DNA of 64,000 bases from Pseudomonas sp. UYIF39 (GCF_029963765.1 NZ_JALBYU010000023.1:1-64000), one strand, 5' to 3'; counted from the stretch's first letter, positions 27,160 through 36,506 are shown. Made by a program: numbers and translations. Notes: generated by a model from the sequence alone, not told the origin.

Positions 27160-27215
27160 CACACCGCTTTCGCGAGCCGGCTCGCTCCCACAAGGACAGC
27201 GTGAACCCTGTGGGA
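27122..27215. repeat. REP sequences at the 3' end of the DUF2069 gene
   Basis: GCAAGCTTGCTGGCGAGGGA at 27122-27141 and CGCGAGCCGGCTCGCTCCCA at 27171-27190 are REP cores. The second holds the palindrome GCGAGCCGGCTCGC, and a CTGTGGGAG half-REP follows near 27207. They fill the gap between DUF2069 and the convergent glycosylase gene, with no separate terminator seen. Confidence 0.7.
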
Positions 27216-27259
27216 GATTCTATGTTGCAGGGCATTCCGACGATGGGCGCGACTCGGTC

Positions 27260-27934
27260 TTAATGGTTCACTGTATACGCCAGCATCATCGATATCTGGC
27301 TCATCGGCCGCCCACCACTTTCTTCATGCCACTGATTGAACACGCCCTGCACCGTGGCCAGGTCCCGCAGACTGCTCGGCACCTTGTCGACGATCTTCTG
27401 CGCATTCAACGCCGCGACCACGTCGTAGCTCGGCACAAACGTGTCCTTGCCGACCATCCGCAAGAACCGCGGTGCGGACAACCCGCCCAATTGATGACCG
27501 CGCTTTTTCAGGTAGGTCCACAACCCAACGATATCCGTGACCGGCCAATCGGCGATCAACGCGCCGAAGCTGCCCTTCTCATGCGCCACATCCAGAATGA
27601 ACTGCGCGTTGCGCGGCACGCTCTTGAGTTTGCCCAAGTGACGAATGATCCGCGCGTCCTGCATCAAACGCTCAAGGTGTTCGGCACTCATCAGCACGAC
27701 TTTCTCAGGGTCGAACTTGAAGAACACCTCTTCGAACGCCGGCCATTTGGCGTCCACCAGGCTGTGCTTGAGCCCGGCGCGGAAGACGCGCAGCGCCATG
27801 GTCGAGAGGTAGCGGTCGTCGCTGATCTTGCGCAATTGCGCCGGGGTTTTCGGAACGGGCAGATGGGCTTCCAGTTCAGCCGCTGAACCGAAGCGGTTCA
27901 GACAGTATTCGTGCAGCCACTTGTAATCGCGCAT
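27260..27934 (-). CDS. DNA-3-methyladenine glycosylase I-like protein
   Basis: 224 residues. Features of the Tag/HhH-GPD superfamily: WPAFEEVFFKFDPEKVVLMS, then DARIIRHLGKLKSVPRNAQFILD, and VTDIVGLWTYLKKRGHQLGG with PRFLRMVGKDTFVPSYDVVAAL near the end. Classical Tag removes 3-methyladenine from DNA. The N-terminal Cys/His zinc ligands of E. coli Tag are not evident, so this is the Tag-like (COG2818) branch and its substrate is less certain. It is monocistronic. Confidence 0.78.
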   Translation of the reverse strand: MRDYKWLHEYCLNRFGSAAELEAHLPVPKTPAQLRKISDDRYLSTMALRVFRAGLKHSLVDAKWPAFEEVFFKFDPEKVVLMSAEHLERLMQDARIIRHLGKLKSVPRNAQFILDVAHEKGSFGALIADWPVTDIVGLWTYLKKRGHQLGGLSAPRFLRMVGKDTFVPSYDVVAALNAQKIVDKVPSSLRDLATVQGVFNQWHEESGGRPMSQISMMLAYTVNH

Positions 27935-28001
27935 GCCCTCTCCTGGACAATGAAATGAAAACGGCGCCCGCGAGCGCCGTGTGTCAGAGCTGTTTAAACC
28001 T

Positions 28002-28826
28002 TCAAAGGTTCACGACATTGACGAACCGCGACGCGGCAGTTTCATCGATACGCAGGTTGGTGAAGTCGAACAGATTGCGGTCCGCCAGTTGCGACGGGAT
28101 CACGTTCTGCAAGCTGCGGAAAATGCTTTCGGTGCGGCCTGGCGTCTTGCGTTCCCACTCCTGAAGCATGTCCTTGACCACCTGGCGTTGCAGGTTTTCC
28201 TGGGAACCGCAGAGGTTGCACGGGATGATCGGGAATTGCTTGAAGTCCGAGTAGGCCTGGATGTCTTTTTCGTTGCAGTAGGCCAGCGGGCGGATCACCA
28301 CGTTGCGGCCATCATCGGCGCGCAGCTTCGGCGGCATGGCTTTGAGCGAACCGTTGAAGAACATGTTCAGGAAAAAGGTCTCGACGATGTCGTCGCGGTG
28401 ATGACCGAGGGCCATTTTGGTCGCGCCGATTTCGTCGGCAAAGGTGTAGAGCGTGCCGCGACGCAGGCGCGAGCACAGCGAACAGGTGGTTTTGCCCTCC
28501 GGGATCAGCTCCTTGACCACCGAATAGGTGTCTTTCTCGACGATGTGATACTCGATGCCCAACTCTTTGAGGTAGGCCGGCAGCACGTGTTCAGGGAAAC
28601 CTGGCTGCTTCTGGTCCATGTTCACGGCCACGATCTCGAACTTGATCGGGGCGACCTTCTGAAAGTGCATCAGCACATCGAGCATGGTGTAGCTGTCTTT
28701 GCCACCGGACAGGCAGACCATGACCTTGTCGCCGTCTTCAATCATGTTGAAATCGGCAACAGCCTCACCGGCCTGGCGGCGAAGGCGCTTTTGCAGTTTG
28801 TTCTGGTTGACCGTAAGAGTGCCCAT
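28002..28826 (-). CDS. ttcA: tRNA 2-thiocytidine(32) synthetase TtcA
   Basis: 274 residues from the ATG at 28826. The PP-loop ATPase motif is VMVCLSGGKDSYTMLDVL. Two Cys pairs, in TTCSLCSRLRRG and IPCNLCGSQENL, bind the 4Fe-4S cluster. The GHHRDDIVETFFLNMFF segment is diagnostic. It adds sulfur to cytidine 32 of certain tRNAs, including tRNA-Arg species, three copies of which are in this window. Upstream ATGs lack family sequence. Confidence 0.95.
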   Translation of the reverse strand: MGTLTVNQNKLQKRLRRQAGEAVADFNMIEDGDKVMVCLSGGKDSYTMLDVLMHFQKVAPIKFEIVAVNMDQKQPGFPEHVLPAYLKELGIEYHIVEKDTYSVVKELIPEGKTTCSLCSRLRRGTLYTFADEIGATKMALGHHRDDIVETFFLNMFFNGSLKAMPPKLRADDGRNVVIRPLAYCNEKDIQAYSDFKQFPIIPCNLCGSQENLQRQVVKDMLQEWERKTPGRTESIFRSLQNVIPSQLADRNLFDFTNLRIDETAASRFVNVVNL

Positions 28827-29095
28827 GACGCGAAATCCGTGAGGTGTGACGAAAGGCCGGCATTTTACGCAAAAACGCTTCAAGGGCGAAGTGCCTCTGA
28901 GCGACAGACCCTGCGGCGATTAACAGGCGTGTTTACAGCGCAATTTGCTCTAAAGCCCCGCAACCTGCGTCGTTAAGACCTTTCTATACTGCGAAATAAG
29001 GTCGCACACATAATCCAGACCTTTCCTTACTCGGCCACTTTGGCCCGTAGGCGCTCCACTGGGGGGCGACGGTAAAAACAAGAGGAGTGACTGGC

Positions 29096-29698
29096 ATGAT
29101 CCATCACGTAGTGGGGCTCTTCACCCACCCTGACCAAGAATGGAAAGAGATCCGTGGCGACCAGGAGGAAAGCATCAGCCACATGTATCTCACTCATACC
29201 CTGATACTGGCGGCGATACCCGCGGTATCCGCGTTTATCGGCACCACTCAGGTCGGCTGGGTCATTGGCAGTCGCGCGCCGGTGATGCTGACGGTGGAAA
29301 GTGCAATATGGATGACGGTCATGTCGTACCTGGCGATGCTCGGCGGAGTTGCGGTCATGGGCGCGTTCATCCACTGGATGGCTCGCACCTATGACGCCAA
29401 CCCGAGTCTGGCACGCTGCGTTGCATTTGCGACCTACACCGCGACACCGCTGTTTGTCGGCGGTCTGGCGGCGCTGTACCCACACATGTGGCTTGGGATG
29501 ATCGTCGGCACCGCGGCCATCTGCTACACGGTGTACCTGCTGTATGTGGGGCTACCCACTTTCATGAACATTCCATCAGACGAGGGATTTCTGTTTTCAA
29601 GTTCGGTGCTTGCGGTCGGCCTGGTGGTGCTGGTGGCCATCATGGCGTTCACGGTAATTGTCTGGGGACTCGGCGTGGGGCCGGTCTATACGAACTAG
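29096..29698 (+). CDS. Yip1-domain inner membrane protein
   Basis: 200 residues from the ATG at 29096; the in-frame GTG at 29087 lies in the ribosome site AAGAGGAG, so I rejected it. Five membrane segments: HTLILAAIPAVSAFIG, WMTVMSYLAMLGGVAVMGAF, CVAFATYTATPLFVGGLAAL, LGMIVGTAAICYTVYLLYVG and LAVGLVVLVAIMAFTVIVWG. It matches the Yip1/DUF1282 family, with unknown function in bacteria. A GC-rich hairpin follows. Confidence 0.85.
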   Translation: MIHHVVGLFTHPDQEWKEIRGDQEESISHMYLTHTLILAAIPAVSAFIGTTQVGWVIGSRAPVMLTVESAIWMTVMSYLAMLGGVAVMGAFIHWMARTYDANPSLARCVAFATYTATPLFVGGLAALYPHMWLGMIVGTAAICYTVYLLYVGLPTFMNIPSDEGFLFSSSVLAVGLVVLVAIMAFTVIVWGLGVGPVYTN

Positions 29699-29732
29699 CA
29701 ACACTTCACCCAAAAACAAGATCTGCCAACAC

Positions 29733-29752
29733 AGGCCGCCGCAAGGCGGCCT
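29733..29752 (+). terminator. GC-rich hairpin after the Yip1 gene
   Basis: AGGCCGCC and GGCGGCCT pair across a GCAA tetraloop, followed by TCTAATG. The stem is strong but the T run is short. Confidence 0.65.
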
Positions 29753-29856
29753 TCTAATGCTCAAGGATAGAAAGCGGTGACGACCATTCGGCGCCTCGGC
29801 GATTCGCAACGCTCGAGGGTTGCGGCATACTCGACGTCTCTGGAGATCCATCAAGC

Positions 29857-30351
29857 ATGCCCGAGCAAATCAATACCCGCGTCGAAGACTGTTACCAACT
29901 CGCCGAATCCTTTTTCAAACGACCTTTCAAACGCCCCGTGGTGAGCCTCAAGCTGCGCGGGCAAAAAGCCGGTGTCGCGCATTTGCACGAGAACCTGCTG
30001 CGCTTCAATCCGCAGCTGTACCGGGAAAACACCGAAGACTTCCTCAAGCAGACCGTGGCCCACGAGGTTGCGCACCTGATCGCCCATCAACTGTTCGGCG
30101 ACCGCATCCAGCCCCATGGCGAAGAGTGGCAACTGATCATGCGCGGCGTGTACGAGCTGCCGCCCAATCGATGCCACACCTATGACATCAAACGCCGCAG
30201 CGTGACCCGCTATATCTATAAATGCCCGTGTGCGGAAAGTGACTTTCCGTTTTCAGCCCAGCGCCATGGTTTGGTGAGACAGGGGCGGCGTTATTTGTGT
30301 CGGCGGTGCCGGAGTACGTTGGTGTTCAGTGGGGAAATGCGCGTCGAGTAG
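29857..30351 (+). CDS. sprT: SprT-family zinc metalloprotease
   Basis: 164 residues. The active-site motif is TVAHEVAHLIAHQLFG (HExxH, near residue 69), with a third ligand in PHGEEWQLIM. The C-terminal zinc ribbon has Cys in YKCPCAESDFPF and YLCRRCRSTLVF. SprT/SPRTN proteins are zinc proteases, and the eukaryotic relative cuts DNA-protein crosslinks; the bacterial substrate is not established. A short REP-like sequence (30371-30392) separates it from the convergent CoA-transferase gene. Confidence 0.92.
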   Translation: MPEQINTRVEDCYQLAESFFKRPFKRPVVSLKLRGQKAGVAHLHENLLRFNPQLYRENTEDFLKQTVAHEVAHLIAHQLFGDRIQPHGEEWQLIMRGVYELPPNRCHTYDIKRRSVTRYIYKCPCAESDFPFSAQRHGLVRQGRRYLCRRCRSTLVFSGEMRVE

Positions 30352-30399
30352 CAAGATTTGTAGTGCCTCTACTTGCTCGCGAAGAGGCCCGAAAGAACA

Positions 30400-31581
30400 C
30401 TACACAACGATCTTGGCACACCGCAGCTCTTCGATCCGCTCAGCACTAAACCCCAACTCCCCCAACACCTGATCCGTATGTTGCCCTATGGCCACGCCGA
30501 TATGCCGCGGCTCGGGCAACCCTTGCGAAAACTTCAACGGACACGCCATCTGCGCCTGAGTCGTCCCGTCACCACGCGGTACTTCAGTCACCAGCGCCCG
30601 CGCCTTCAACTGCGGATGCCGCACCGCCTCGCCCAAACTCAACACCGGCTCGACACACGCATCCAACGTGGCAAACAACGCGCACAACTCGACGAAATCG
30701 CGCGTCTCGAACTCAATCCTCAGCGCGTTCTTCAGCGCCTTTTGCAAGGCCGGTTCCGGCGATAACCCCAAGGTTTCCAACTCCTCCAGCCCCAGCGCCG
30801 CACACAGTTGTTTCATGAACGCGGGCTCCAGACTGCCCACCGAGAACCAGCGCCCGTCGCGGGAACGGTAATAGTCATAGAAACTGCCACCGTTGAGCAT
30901 CTGCTCCTCCCGTCCCGGCTCCACGCCACAGGCCAGATAACCGGCGCCGGCCATGGCGTTCAGGCTGAACGCGCAGTCGGTCATGCTTACATCCAGGTGT
31001 TGCCCCAACCTGCTTTGCTGCCGGGCGATGACCGCCGCCAGCAGCCCGATCACCCCGTGCAACGAGCCACCGGCGATATCCGCCACTTGCATGCCCAACG
31101 GCAGTGGCCCGCTGTCGGCGTGGCCGGTGTAGCTCGCCAGCCCCGCCAGCGCCAGGTAGTTGATGTCGTGGCCGGCGCGGTCCTTGTAGGGGCCGGTCTG
31201 GCCGTAACCGGTGATCGACACGTAGATCAGTTTTGGGTTGATCGCCTTCAAGGCTTCATAACCCAGGCCCAATCGTTCCATCACGCCGGGGCGGAACTGC
31301 TCCAGCACGATGTCGTAGTTCTGCAGCAACTGCTTGATCACCTCCAGCGCCTCAGGCTGCTTGAGGTCCAGCGCCAGGCTGCGCTTGTTGCGATTGAGGT
31401 AGGCGTGGCTGGCGGAAATCCCCTGATCATGGGGCGGCAGTACCCGCAGCAGGTCCATGCGCGTTGGGGATTCGATGCGCAGCACCTCGGCGCCCATGTC
31501 AGCCAGCAACAACGAGGCGAACGGCCCCGGCAGCAGTGTCGAGAAATCCAGAACCTTGAGTGATGCCAGTGGACCGAGCAT
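30400..31581 (-). CDS. CaiB/BaiF family CoA-transferase
   Basis: 393 residues, the usual length for family III CoA-transferases and alpha-methylacyl-CoA racemases. It begins LKVLDFSTLLPGPFASLLLADMGAEVLRIESP, shows LNRNKRSLALDLK, and DYVLEQFRPGVMERLGLGY-type sequence (VLEQFRPGVMERLG). The Asp in AGHDINYLALAG matches the catalytic aspartate region. It moves CoA between organic acids, or racemises branched acyl-CoA. No pathway neighbours indicate the substrate. Confidence 0.87.
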   Translation of the reverse strand: MLGPLASLKVLDFSTLLPGPFASLLLADMGAEVLRIESPTRMDLLRVLPPHDQGISASHAYLNRNKRSLALDLKQPEALEVIKQLLQNYDIVLEQFRPGVMERLGLGYEALKAINPKLIYVSITGYGQTGPYKDRAGHDINYLALAGLASYTGHADSGPLPLGMQVADIAGGSLHGVIGLLAAVIARQQSRLGQHLDVSMTDCAFSLNAMAGAGYLACGVEPGREEQMLNGGSFYDYYRSRDGRWFSVGSLEPAFMKQLCAALGLEELETLGLSPEPALQKALKNALRIEFETRDFVELCALFATLDACVEPVLSLGEAVRHPQLKARALVTEVPRGDGTTQAQMACPLKFSQGLPEPRHIGVAIGQHTDQVLGELGFSAERIEELRCAKIVV

Positions 31582-31686
31582 GAGCGTTCTCCGTAAACGA
31601 TGCCTTCAGACTAGGCAGCCGACAGCATTGCAGCAATCACCTTACGCGTCAGATGCGCTGACCGTTACGCTCAAATCCCAGGCATG

Positions 31687-31712
31687 AAAAAACCCGCCGA
31701 AGCGGGTTTTTT
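31687..31712 (-). terminator. Intrinsic terminator of dctA
   Basis: AAAAAACCCGC and GCGGGTTTTTT pair across CGAA, 14 bp after the dctA stop. On the minus strand the hairpin ends in a T run. Confidence 0.9.
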
Positions 31713-31725
31713 CAGTGCAGCCGTC

Positions 31726-33060
31726 TTACTTGACGTTGTTGGGGGTCGGGCCTTCGGCCACGCCCAGGTCGTCTTCAACACGCTCGTCGGAGATACCGCG
31801 ACCGCCAGAAGCCAGTTCCGCGTGCATCACGTCGACGTCCAGTTCCTTGACCCACTTGGCCACAACCAGGGTGGCAACAGCGTTACCAACCAGGTTGGTC
31901 AGGGCACGAGCTTCGGACATGAAGCGGTCGATACCGAGGATCAGCGCCAGGCCGGCAACCGGCAAGTGGCCAACGGCCGACAAGGTGGCGGCCAACACGA
32001 TGAAGCCACTACCGGTCACGCCCGCAGCGCCTTTGGAGGACAGCAGCAACACCACCAACAGGGTGATCTGGTGAGTGATGTCCATGTGGGTGTCGGTTGC
32101 CTGAGCAATGAACACCGCCGCCATGGTCAGGTAGATCGCAGTACCGTCGAGGTTGAACGAGTAACCGGTCGGGATCACCAGACCCACAACGGATTTCTGT
32201 GCGCCCAGACGTTCCATCTTGATCAGCATGCGTGGCAGCACCGATTCCGAAGAAGAAGTACCCAGCACGATCAACAGTTCTTCACGGATGTAGCGAATCA
32301 CTTTCAGCACGCTGAAGCCGTGAGCGCGAGCGATACCGCCCAGCACCACCAGAACGAACAACAGGCAAGTGATGTAGAAGCACAACATCAACTGGCCCAG
32401 TTGCACCAGCGAGCCAACACCATAAGCACCGATGGTGAAGGCCATTGCACCCAGGGCACCGAGTGGCGCGAGTTTCATGATCATGTTGATGATGTTGAAC
32501 ATCACGTGGGCGAAGCGATCGATGAAGTCCAGGATCGGCTTGCCGTAGGCACCCAGGCGATGCAGGGCAAAACCGAAGATCACCGAGAACATCAGCACTT
32601 GCAGGATATCGCCCGTGGCGAACGCGCCGACGATGGTGGACGGGATCACGTTCAGCAGGAAGCCAACAACGCTTTGATCAGCACCGGCCGCTACATAAGC
32701 AGCGACTTTGGAGGCATCCAGCGTAGTGACGTCGATGTGCATGCCAGCACCCGGCTGCACGACGTTGACCACCACCAGACCGACCAGCAATGCGATGGTC
32801 GAAACGATTTCGAAGTAGAGCAGCGCGTAACCGCCGGTCTTGCCGACCGACTTCATACTCTGCATGCCCGCGATACCGCTGACGACGGTGCAGAAGATGA
32901 TCGGGGCGATGATCATTTTGATCAGTTTGATGAACCCGTCACCCAGCGGCTTGAGGGCTACACCGGTCTGCGGGTAGAAGTGACCGAGCAGGATGCCGAT
33001 GGCAATAGCAACGATCACCTGGAAATACAGGGATTTGTACAGTGGCTGACGAGTCGTCAT
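31726..33060 (-). CDS. dctA: C4-dicarboxylate:cation symporter DctA
   Basis: 444 residues from the ATG at 33060; upstream in-frame codons belong to the leader. It has eight membrane segments and re-entrant loops of the DAACS family, with GTSSSESVLPRMLIKMERLG (serine-rich HP1), TGYSFNLDGTAIYLTMAAVF (the NxDG motif) and SKGAAGVTGSGFIVLAATL. It imports succinate, fumarate and malate with protons. It is monocistronic, ends at a strong terminator, and is divergent from the AraC-type gene. Two identical-type palindromes lie between them. Confidence 0.95.
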   Translation of the reverse strand: MTTRQPLYKSLYFQVIVAIAIGILLGHFYPQTGVALKPLGDGFIKLIKMIIAPIIFCTVVSGIAGMQSMKSVGKTGGYALLYFEIVSTIALLVGLVVVNVVQPGAGMHIDVTTLDASKVAAYVAAGADQSVVGFLLNVIPSTIVGAFATGDILQVLMFSVIFGFALHRLGAYGKPILDFIDRFAHVMFNIINMIMKLAPLGALGAMAFTIGAYGVGSLVQLGQLMLCFYITCLLFVLVVLGGIARAHGFSVLKVIRYIREELLIVLGTSSSESVLPRMLIKMERLGAQKSVVGLVIPTGYSFNLDGTAIYLTMAAVFIAQATDTHMDITHQITLLVVLLLSSKGAAGVTGSGFIVLAATLSAVGHLPVAGLALILGIDRFMSEARALTNLVGNAVATLVVAKWVKELDVDVMHAELASGGRGISDERVEDDLGVAEGPTPNNVK

Positions 33061-33285
33061 TGCAAAGTTCCTCAAGAGTGCCCGGTGACAACATCCATCT
33101 GTTGCCAAAGACACTTCAATTGCGAACCCTCCTGCACTGGAGGGATTTGTTTTGTCGAGCTGCGCAACGGCAGGCATCTGCGGGTTGTATCGCAAGGCCC
33201 GTGCCACCTTCGTCAAATTGCCATCAAGCCTTTTGACATCAAGGGTTGCAGGTTTTTCTTTGTCACCAAACGGTTACGGCAAAGT

Positions 33286-33340
33286 GGCGGATTTCCGCCC
33301 ATCGACCAAACCTCGTCCTACAAATTGGCGGATATCCGCC
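33286..33340. promoter_or_regulatory. Two GGCGGATNTCCGCC palindromes, 41 bp apart
   Basis: GGCGGATTTCCGCC (33286-33299) and GGCGGATATCCGCC (33327-33340) are 14-bp palindromes, the second perfect. Centre-to-centre spacing is 41 bp, about four helix turns, so both sites face the same side. They sit in the 339-bp divergent interval, 60 bp before the AraC-type gene and about 225 bp before dctA. Site identity is not known. Confidence 0.7.
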
Positions 33341-33399
33341 TTGTTCATCATCAGGCACCACGGCTACCATCCGCCGTTCAATGGACGGACTTGCCTTCT

Positions 33400-34398
33400 A
33401 TGCGCGAACGCACCATCGCCAGTCATTTCGCCCGAGCCGCCCTCGGTGGTGCGCGACGGCTGGGTTATGACTATTCAAACCTGCTGCAACAACTCGGCAT
33501 CAGCCCGGAGTTGCTTGAAGAGCCACGAGCGAGAATCGCGCCTGAACAGTTCTCCCGATTGATCCAGGGATTGTGGCGGGCACTGGACGACGAATACCTG
33601 GGCTTCGGGCCGGTCCCGAGCAAAACCGGCAGCTTCGCGATGATGTGCCATGCGGTGATCCACTGCCGCAATCTGGAGAAAGCACTGCATCGCGGCTTAT
33701 TGTTTTATAGCTTATTCCCTGAGGGTCCGCGTCTGACCCTGACCCGCGAAGACGACATGATTCGCCTGAGCCTCGACGATTCGCAATTCCGCGACCCGGA
33801 CCACTTCCTCACCGAGAGCCAGCTAATGGTGTGGCATCGACTCGCCAGCTGGCTGATCGGCCAGCGTATTCGGCTGGAACAGGCGACGTTCAGCTACCCG
33901 AAACCCGAGCACGGCGCCGAATACGATTTGCTGTTCCCCTGCCCTCTGGCGTTTTCCACGGCGCAAAGCAGCCTGCTGTTTCACAGTCGCTACCTGAACA
34001 TGCCGCTGTTGCAGGACGAACGGACGCTCAAACATTTCCTCGAACACTCCCCCGCCGACCTGCTCTCGCGCCCGGATGACGGTGACAGTTTGAGCAGTCA
34101 GCTGCGACGGTTGCTCAGCCGCGACAGTTCACGCTGGCCGGACCTGGAAGCGGTGGCCGCGCACCTGCACATCAGCCCGCAAACCTTGCGTCGGCATTTG
34201 CGGGAGGAAGGGTCGAGTTTTCAGGAGTTGAAGGATCAGCTGCGCCGGGACATCGCGATTTATCATCTGGGGCGGGCGGATTTGTCGTTGCAGCAGATTG
34301 CCGAGCAACTGGGGTTTTCAGAGCCATCGGCGTTTCATCGGGCGTTCAAGAAGTGGACCGGGTTGACGCCTGGGGCCTACCGCGCGCAAGAGAATTAA
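33400..34398 (+). CDS. AraC-family transcriptional regulator
   Basis: 332 residues. The N-terminal domain resembles the arabinose-binding-type sensing domain of many Pseudomonas AraC proteins (YDYSNLLQQLGISPELLEEP, FGPVPSKTGSFAMMCHAVIH). The C-terminal double helix-turn-helix reads LEAVAAHLHISPQTLRRHLREE, then LQQIAEQLGFSEPSAFHRAFKKWTG followed by PGAYR. The effector is unknown. It is divergent from dctA, with two paired palindromes between them, so it may control dctA, itself, or both; that is inference. Confidence 0.88.
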   Translation: MRERTIASHFARAALGGARRLGYDYSNLLQQLGISPELLEEPRARIAPEQFSRLIQGLWRALDDEYLGFGPVPSKTGSFAMMCHAVIHCRNLEKALHRGLLFYSLFPEGPRLTLTREDDMIRLSLDDSQFRDPDHFLTESQLMVWHRLASWLIGQRIRLEQATFSYPKPEHGAEYDLLFPCPLAFSTAQSSLLFHSRYLNMPLLQDERTLKHFLEHSPADLLSRPDDGDSLSSQLRRLLSRDSSRWPDLEAVAAHLHISPQTLRRHLREEGSSFQELKDQLRRDIAIYHLGRADLSLQQIAEQLGFSEPSAFHRAFKKWTGLTPGAYRAQEN

Positions 34399-34422
34399 GA
34401 TCTTTTCGGTCACGCACCGATC

Positions 34423-35769
34423 TCAAACCACCGAAAAATGAATCCGAAACGCCGCCCCACCCATGGGCGAATCCCCCAGCGTCAACTTGGCGCTGTAGCT
34501 TTCAATAATGTCCTTGACCACCGCCAACCCAATCCCCTGCCCCGGATGCTGCCGATCCAGCCGCTCGCCCCTTTGCAGAATCCGCGCCCGCTGATCCGGA
34601 GGCACGCCCGGCCCATCATCCTCAACGCACAACTCAACCCCGCCAAGGCTTTCACGCACGCTAATGCGCACTTCGCCGAGGCACAGGCGATAGGCGTTTT
34701 CCAGCAGGTTGCCCATCATTTCCAGCAAGGCACCCTGTTCGATCGGCACGTAACACGGGTCCGGCAGATCGAAGGCGACGCTCACGCGTTTGTCGCGGTA
34801 GACCTTGTCCAATGTGTCGCACAGGCTTTGCAGCACCGGGCGCAGGCGTACCTGGTGGCGCACCAGACCGCTTTTGCGCAGGCTGGCGCGTTGCAATTGA
34901 TAGCTGATCTGCTGGCTCATGCGTTCGATCTGGGTTTGCAGCACCCAGGCTTGGTCGCGATCAGCCGGGCGCTTGGCCATGTCTTCGCTGACGCCTTGCA
35001 GCACGGTCAGCGGGGTTTTCAGGCTGTGGGCCAGGTCGTCGAGGGAATCGCGATAGCGGCTGCGTTGTTCACGCTCGCTGTGCAGCAAGCGGTTGAGGGA
35101 GCCGGTCAGGCGCAGCAGTTCGCGCGGGTGTTGTTCGCTGAGGCTTTCGCGGGTGCCGCTTTCGATTTCGTCCAGTTCCTGACTGAGCCGGCGCAACGCC
35201 TGCAAGCCCCAGGTCAGGCCGATCCACAGCAGCGCGAGCAACACCAGCAAGGCGGCACCGAATCCGAGGTAGAGGTTTTCCCGCAGGCCTTTGAGGGTGG
35301 CTTCGTACTCACGCACCGGTTGCAGCGCGACGATGCTGAACGCCGCGCTCTTGCCGCCGAGCAGTTTGACTTCGACGTCATAGACGAAGAACTCCTGGCC
35401 GTTGGCCTCGCGAATCCTTGCGAACTCGTTGCCACGTCCGTCGTAACGCGGTTTGTAGTTGATCTTCTCTTCGCGGGTGGCTTTGGAGCGCCAGACCAGG
35501 TGAGCTTCGCGGTCATAGATGTAGCCGAGCAAACGGCTGTCGGTCAGGTTGAAGCGTTCATCGGGCAACTGCGCCGGCATTTGCAGGGTGTTGTTTTCCA
35601 CCCGCGCGGCGGAGATCAGCGTGGTGACGTCTGACGCCAGGCGCTGCTCGATCGAGTCCTGCAACGCCAGACTGAACGCACCCTGCATGGCTGGCAACAA
35701 CGCCAGCATGAACAACACCGCCAGGAGCGTGGCGGCGAGCATCAAACGGACACGAAGGGAACGAATCAA
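34423..35769 (-). CDS. phoQ: Sensor histidine kinase PhoQ
   Basis: 448 residues, the PhoQ size. Order: membrane segment (about 8-27), an acidic PDC-type periplasmic domain, a second membrane segment (LYLGFGAALLVLLALLWIGLTW), HAMP, HisKA with DDLAHSLKTPLTVLQG, and HATPase with NLLENAYRLCLG and GIGLAVVKDI. PhoQ senses low Mg2+ and cationic peptides and controls PhoP. It overlaps phoP by 4 bp in an oprH-phoP-phoQ operon, as in P. aeruginosa. Confidence 0.93.
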   Translation of the reverse strand: MIRSLRVRLMLAATLLAVLFMLALLPAMQGAFSLALQDSIEQRLASDVTTLISAARVENNTLQMPAQLPDERFNLTDSRLLGYIYDREAHLVWRSKATREEKINYKPRYDGRGNEFARIREANGQEFFVYDVEVKLLGGKSAAFSIVALQPVREYEATLKGLRENLYLGFGAALLVLLALLWIGLTWGLQALRRLSQELDEIESGTRESLSEQHPRELLRLTGSLNRLLHSEREQRSRYRDSLDDLAHSLKTPLTVLQGVSEDMAKRPADRDQAWVLQTQIERMSQQISYQLQRASLRKSGLVRHQVRLRPVLQSLCDTLDKVYRDKRVSVAFDLPDPCYVPIEQGALLEMMGNLLENAYRLCLGEVRISVRESLGGVELCVEDDGPGVPPDQRARILQRGERLDRQHPGQGIGLAVVKDIIESYSAKLTLGDSPMGGAAFRIHFSVV

Positions 35770-36443
35770 GTGCAGCGCTCATTGAACAGGTAGCCGAGGC
35801 CACGCACGGTATCGATCGGCTTGAAGCCGGTCGGGCCTTCAAGTTTGCGGCGCAGACGGCCGACCAGCACTTCGATCACGTTCGGATCGCGCTCGTCGTC
35901 GTCTGGATAGAGCTGCTCCATCAAGCGGTCCTTGGCCACCACTTGCTGGTGATGCCGCATCAGGTACTCGAGGATCCGATACTCGTAAGCGGTCAGCGCC
36001 AGCGGTTGATCATCAAGGGATGCCTGTTTTCGATTGAGGTCCAGCAGCAAGGGCCCGGCGACGATGGTCGATTGGGTGAAACCGCTGGAGCGGCGCAGCA
36101 AGGCATTCAGGCGCGCGTCGAGTTCTTCGAACTGGAACGGCTTGACCACGTAATCGTCGGCGCCGGCGGCGAGGCCTTCGACCTTGTCCTGCCAGTTGCC
36201 GCGCGCGGTGAGGATCAGGATCGGAAAGGTCTTGCCGCGCGAGCGCAGCTGGCGAATCAGGTCGAGCCCGCCCATGCCCGGCAGGCCGAGATCGATCACC
36301 GCCAGGTCATGGTTGAACTGCTCGGTCTGGTACAGCGCCTCTTCGGCATTGGCCACGGACTCGACCACGTGGCCGCTGTCTGTCAGGCGGGTTTGCAGGT
36401 GATGGCGCAACAGCGCTTCATCTTCGACGACCAGCAGTTTCAT
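35766..36443 (-). CDS. phoP: Response regulator PhoP
   Basis: 225 residues. The receiver shows LLVVEDEALLRHHLQTRL, the phospho-acceptor Asp in LAVIDLGLPGMGGLDL, and Lys in DDYVVKPFQFEELDARL. The winged helix ends NVIEVLVGRLRRKLEG and TVRGLGYLF. It activates genes for lipid A modification and Mg2+ transport under low Mg2+. The gene overlaps phoQ by 4 bp and is separated from oprH by 115 bp containing a hairpin. Confidence 0.95.
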   Translation of the reverse strand: MKLLVVEDEALLRHHLQTRLTDSGHVVESVANAEEALYQTEQFNHDLAVIDLGLPGMGGLDLIRQLRSRGKTFPILILTARGNWQDKVEGLAAGADDYVVKPFQFEELDARLNALLRRSSGFTQSTIVAGPLLLDLNRKQASLDDQPLALTAYEYRILEYLMRHHQQVVAKDRLMEQLYPDDDERDPNVIEVLVGRLRRKLEGPTGFKPIDTVRGLGYLFNERCT

Positions 36444-36506
36444 AACGCTCTCCTACGCAAATCAACATCTCCAGAGGCATGCGTACCTCAATGGCTAACA
36501 TGGCAA

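Noticed and set aside
31684..34398. A 904-codon open frame on the plus strand across dctA and the AraC gene
   Set aside because: Its first 570 codons are antisense to dctA and have no family features. Only the part from 33400 is a real gene.
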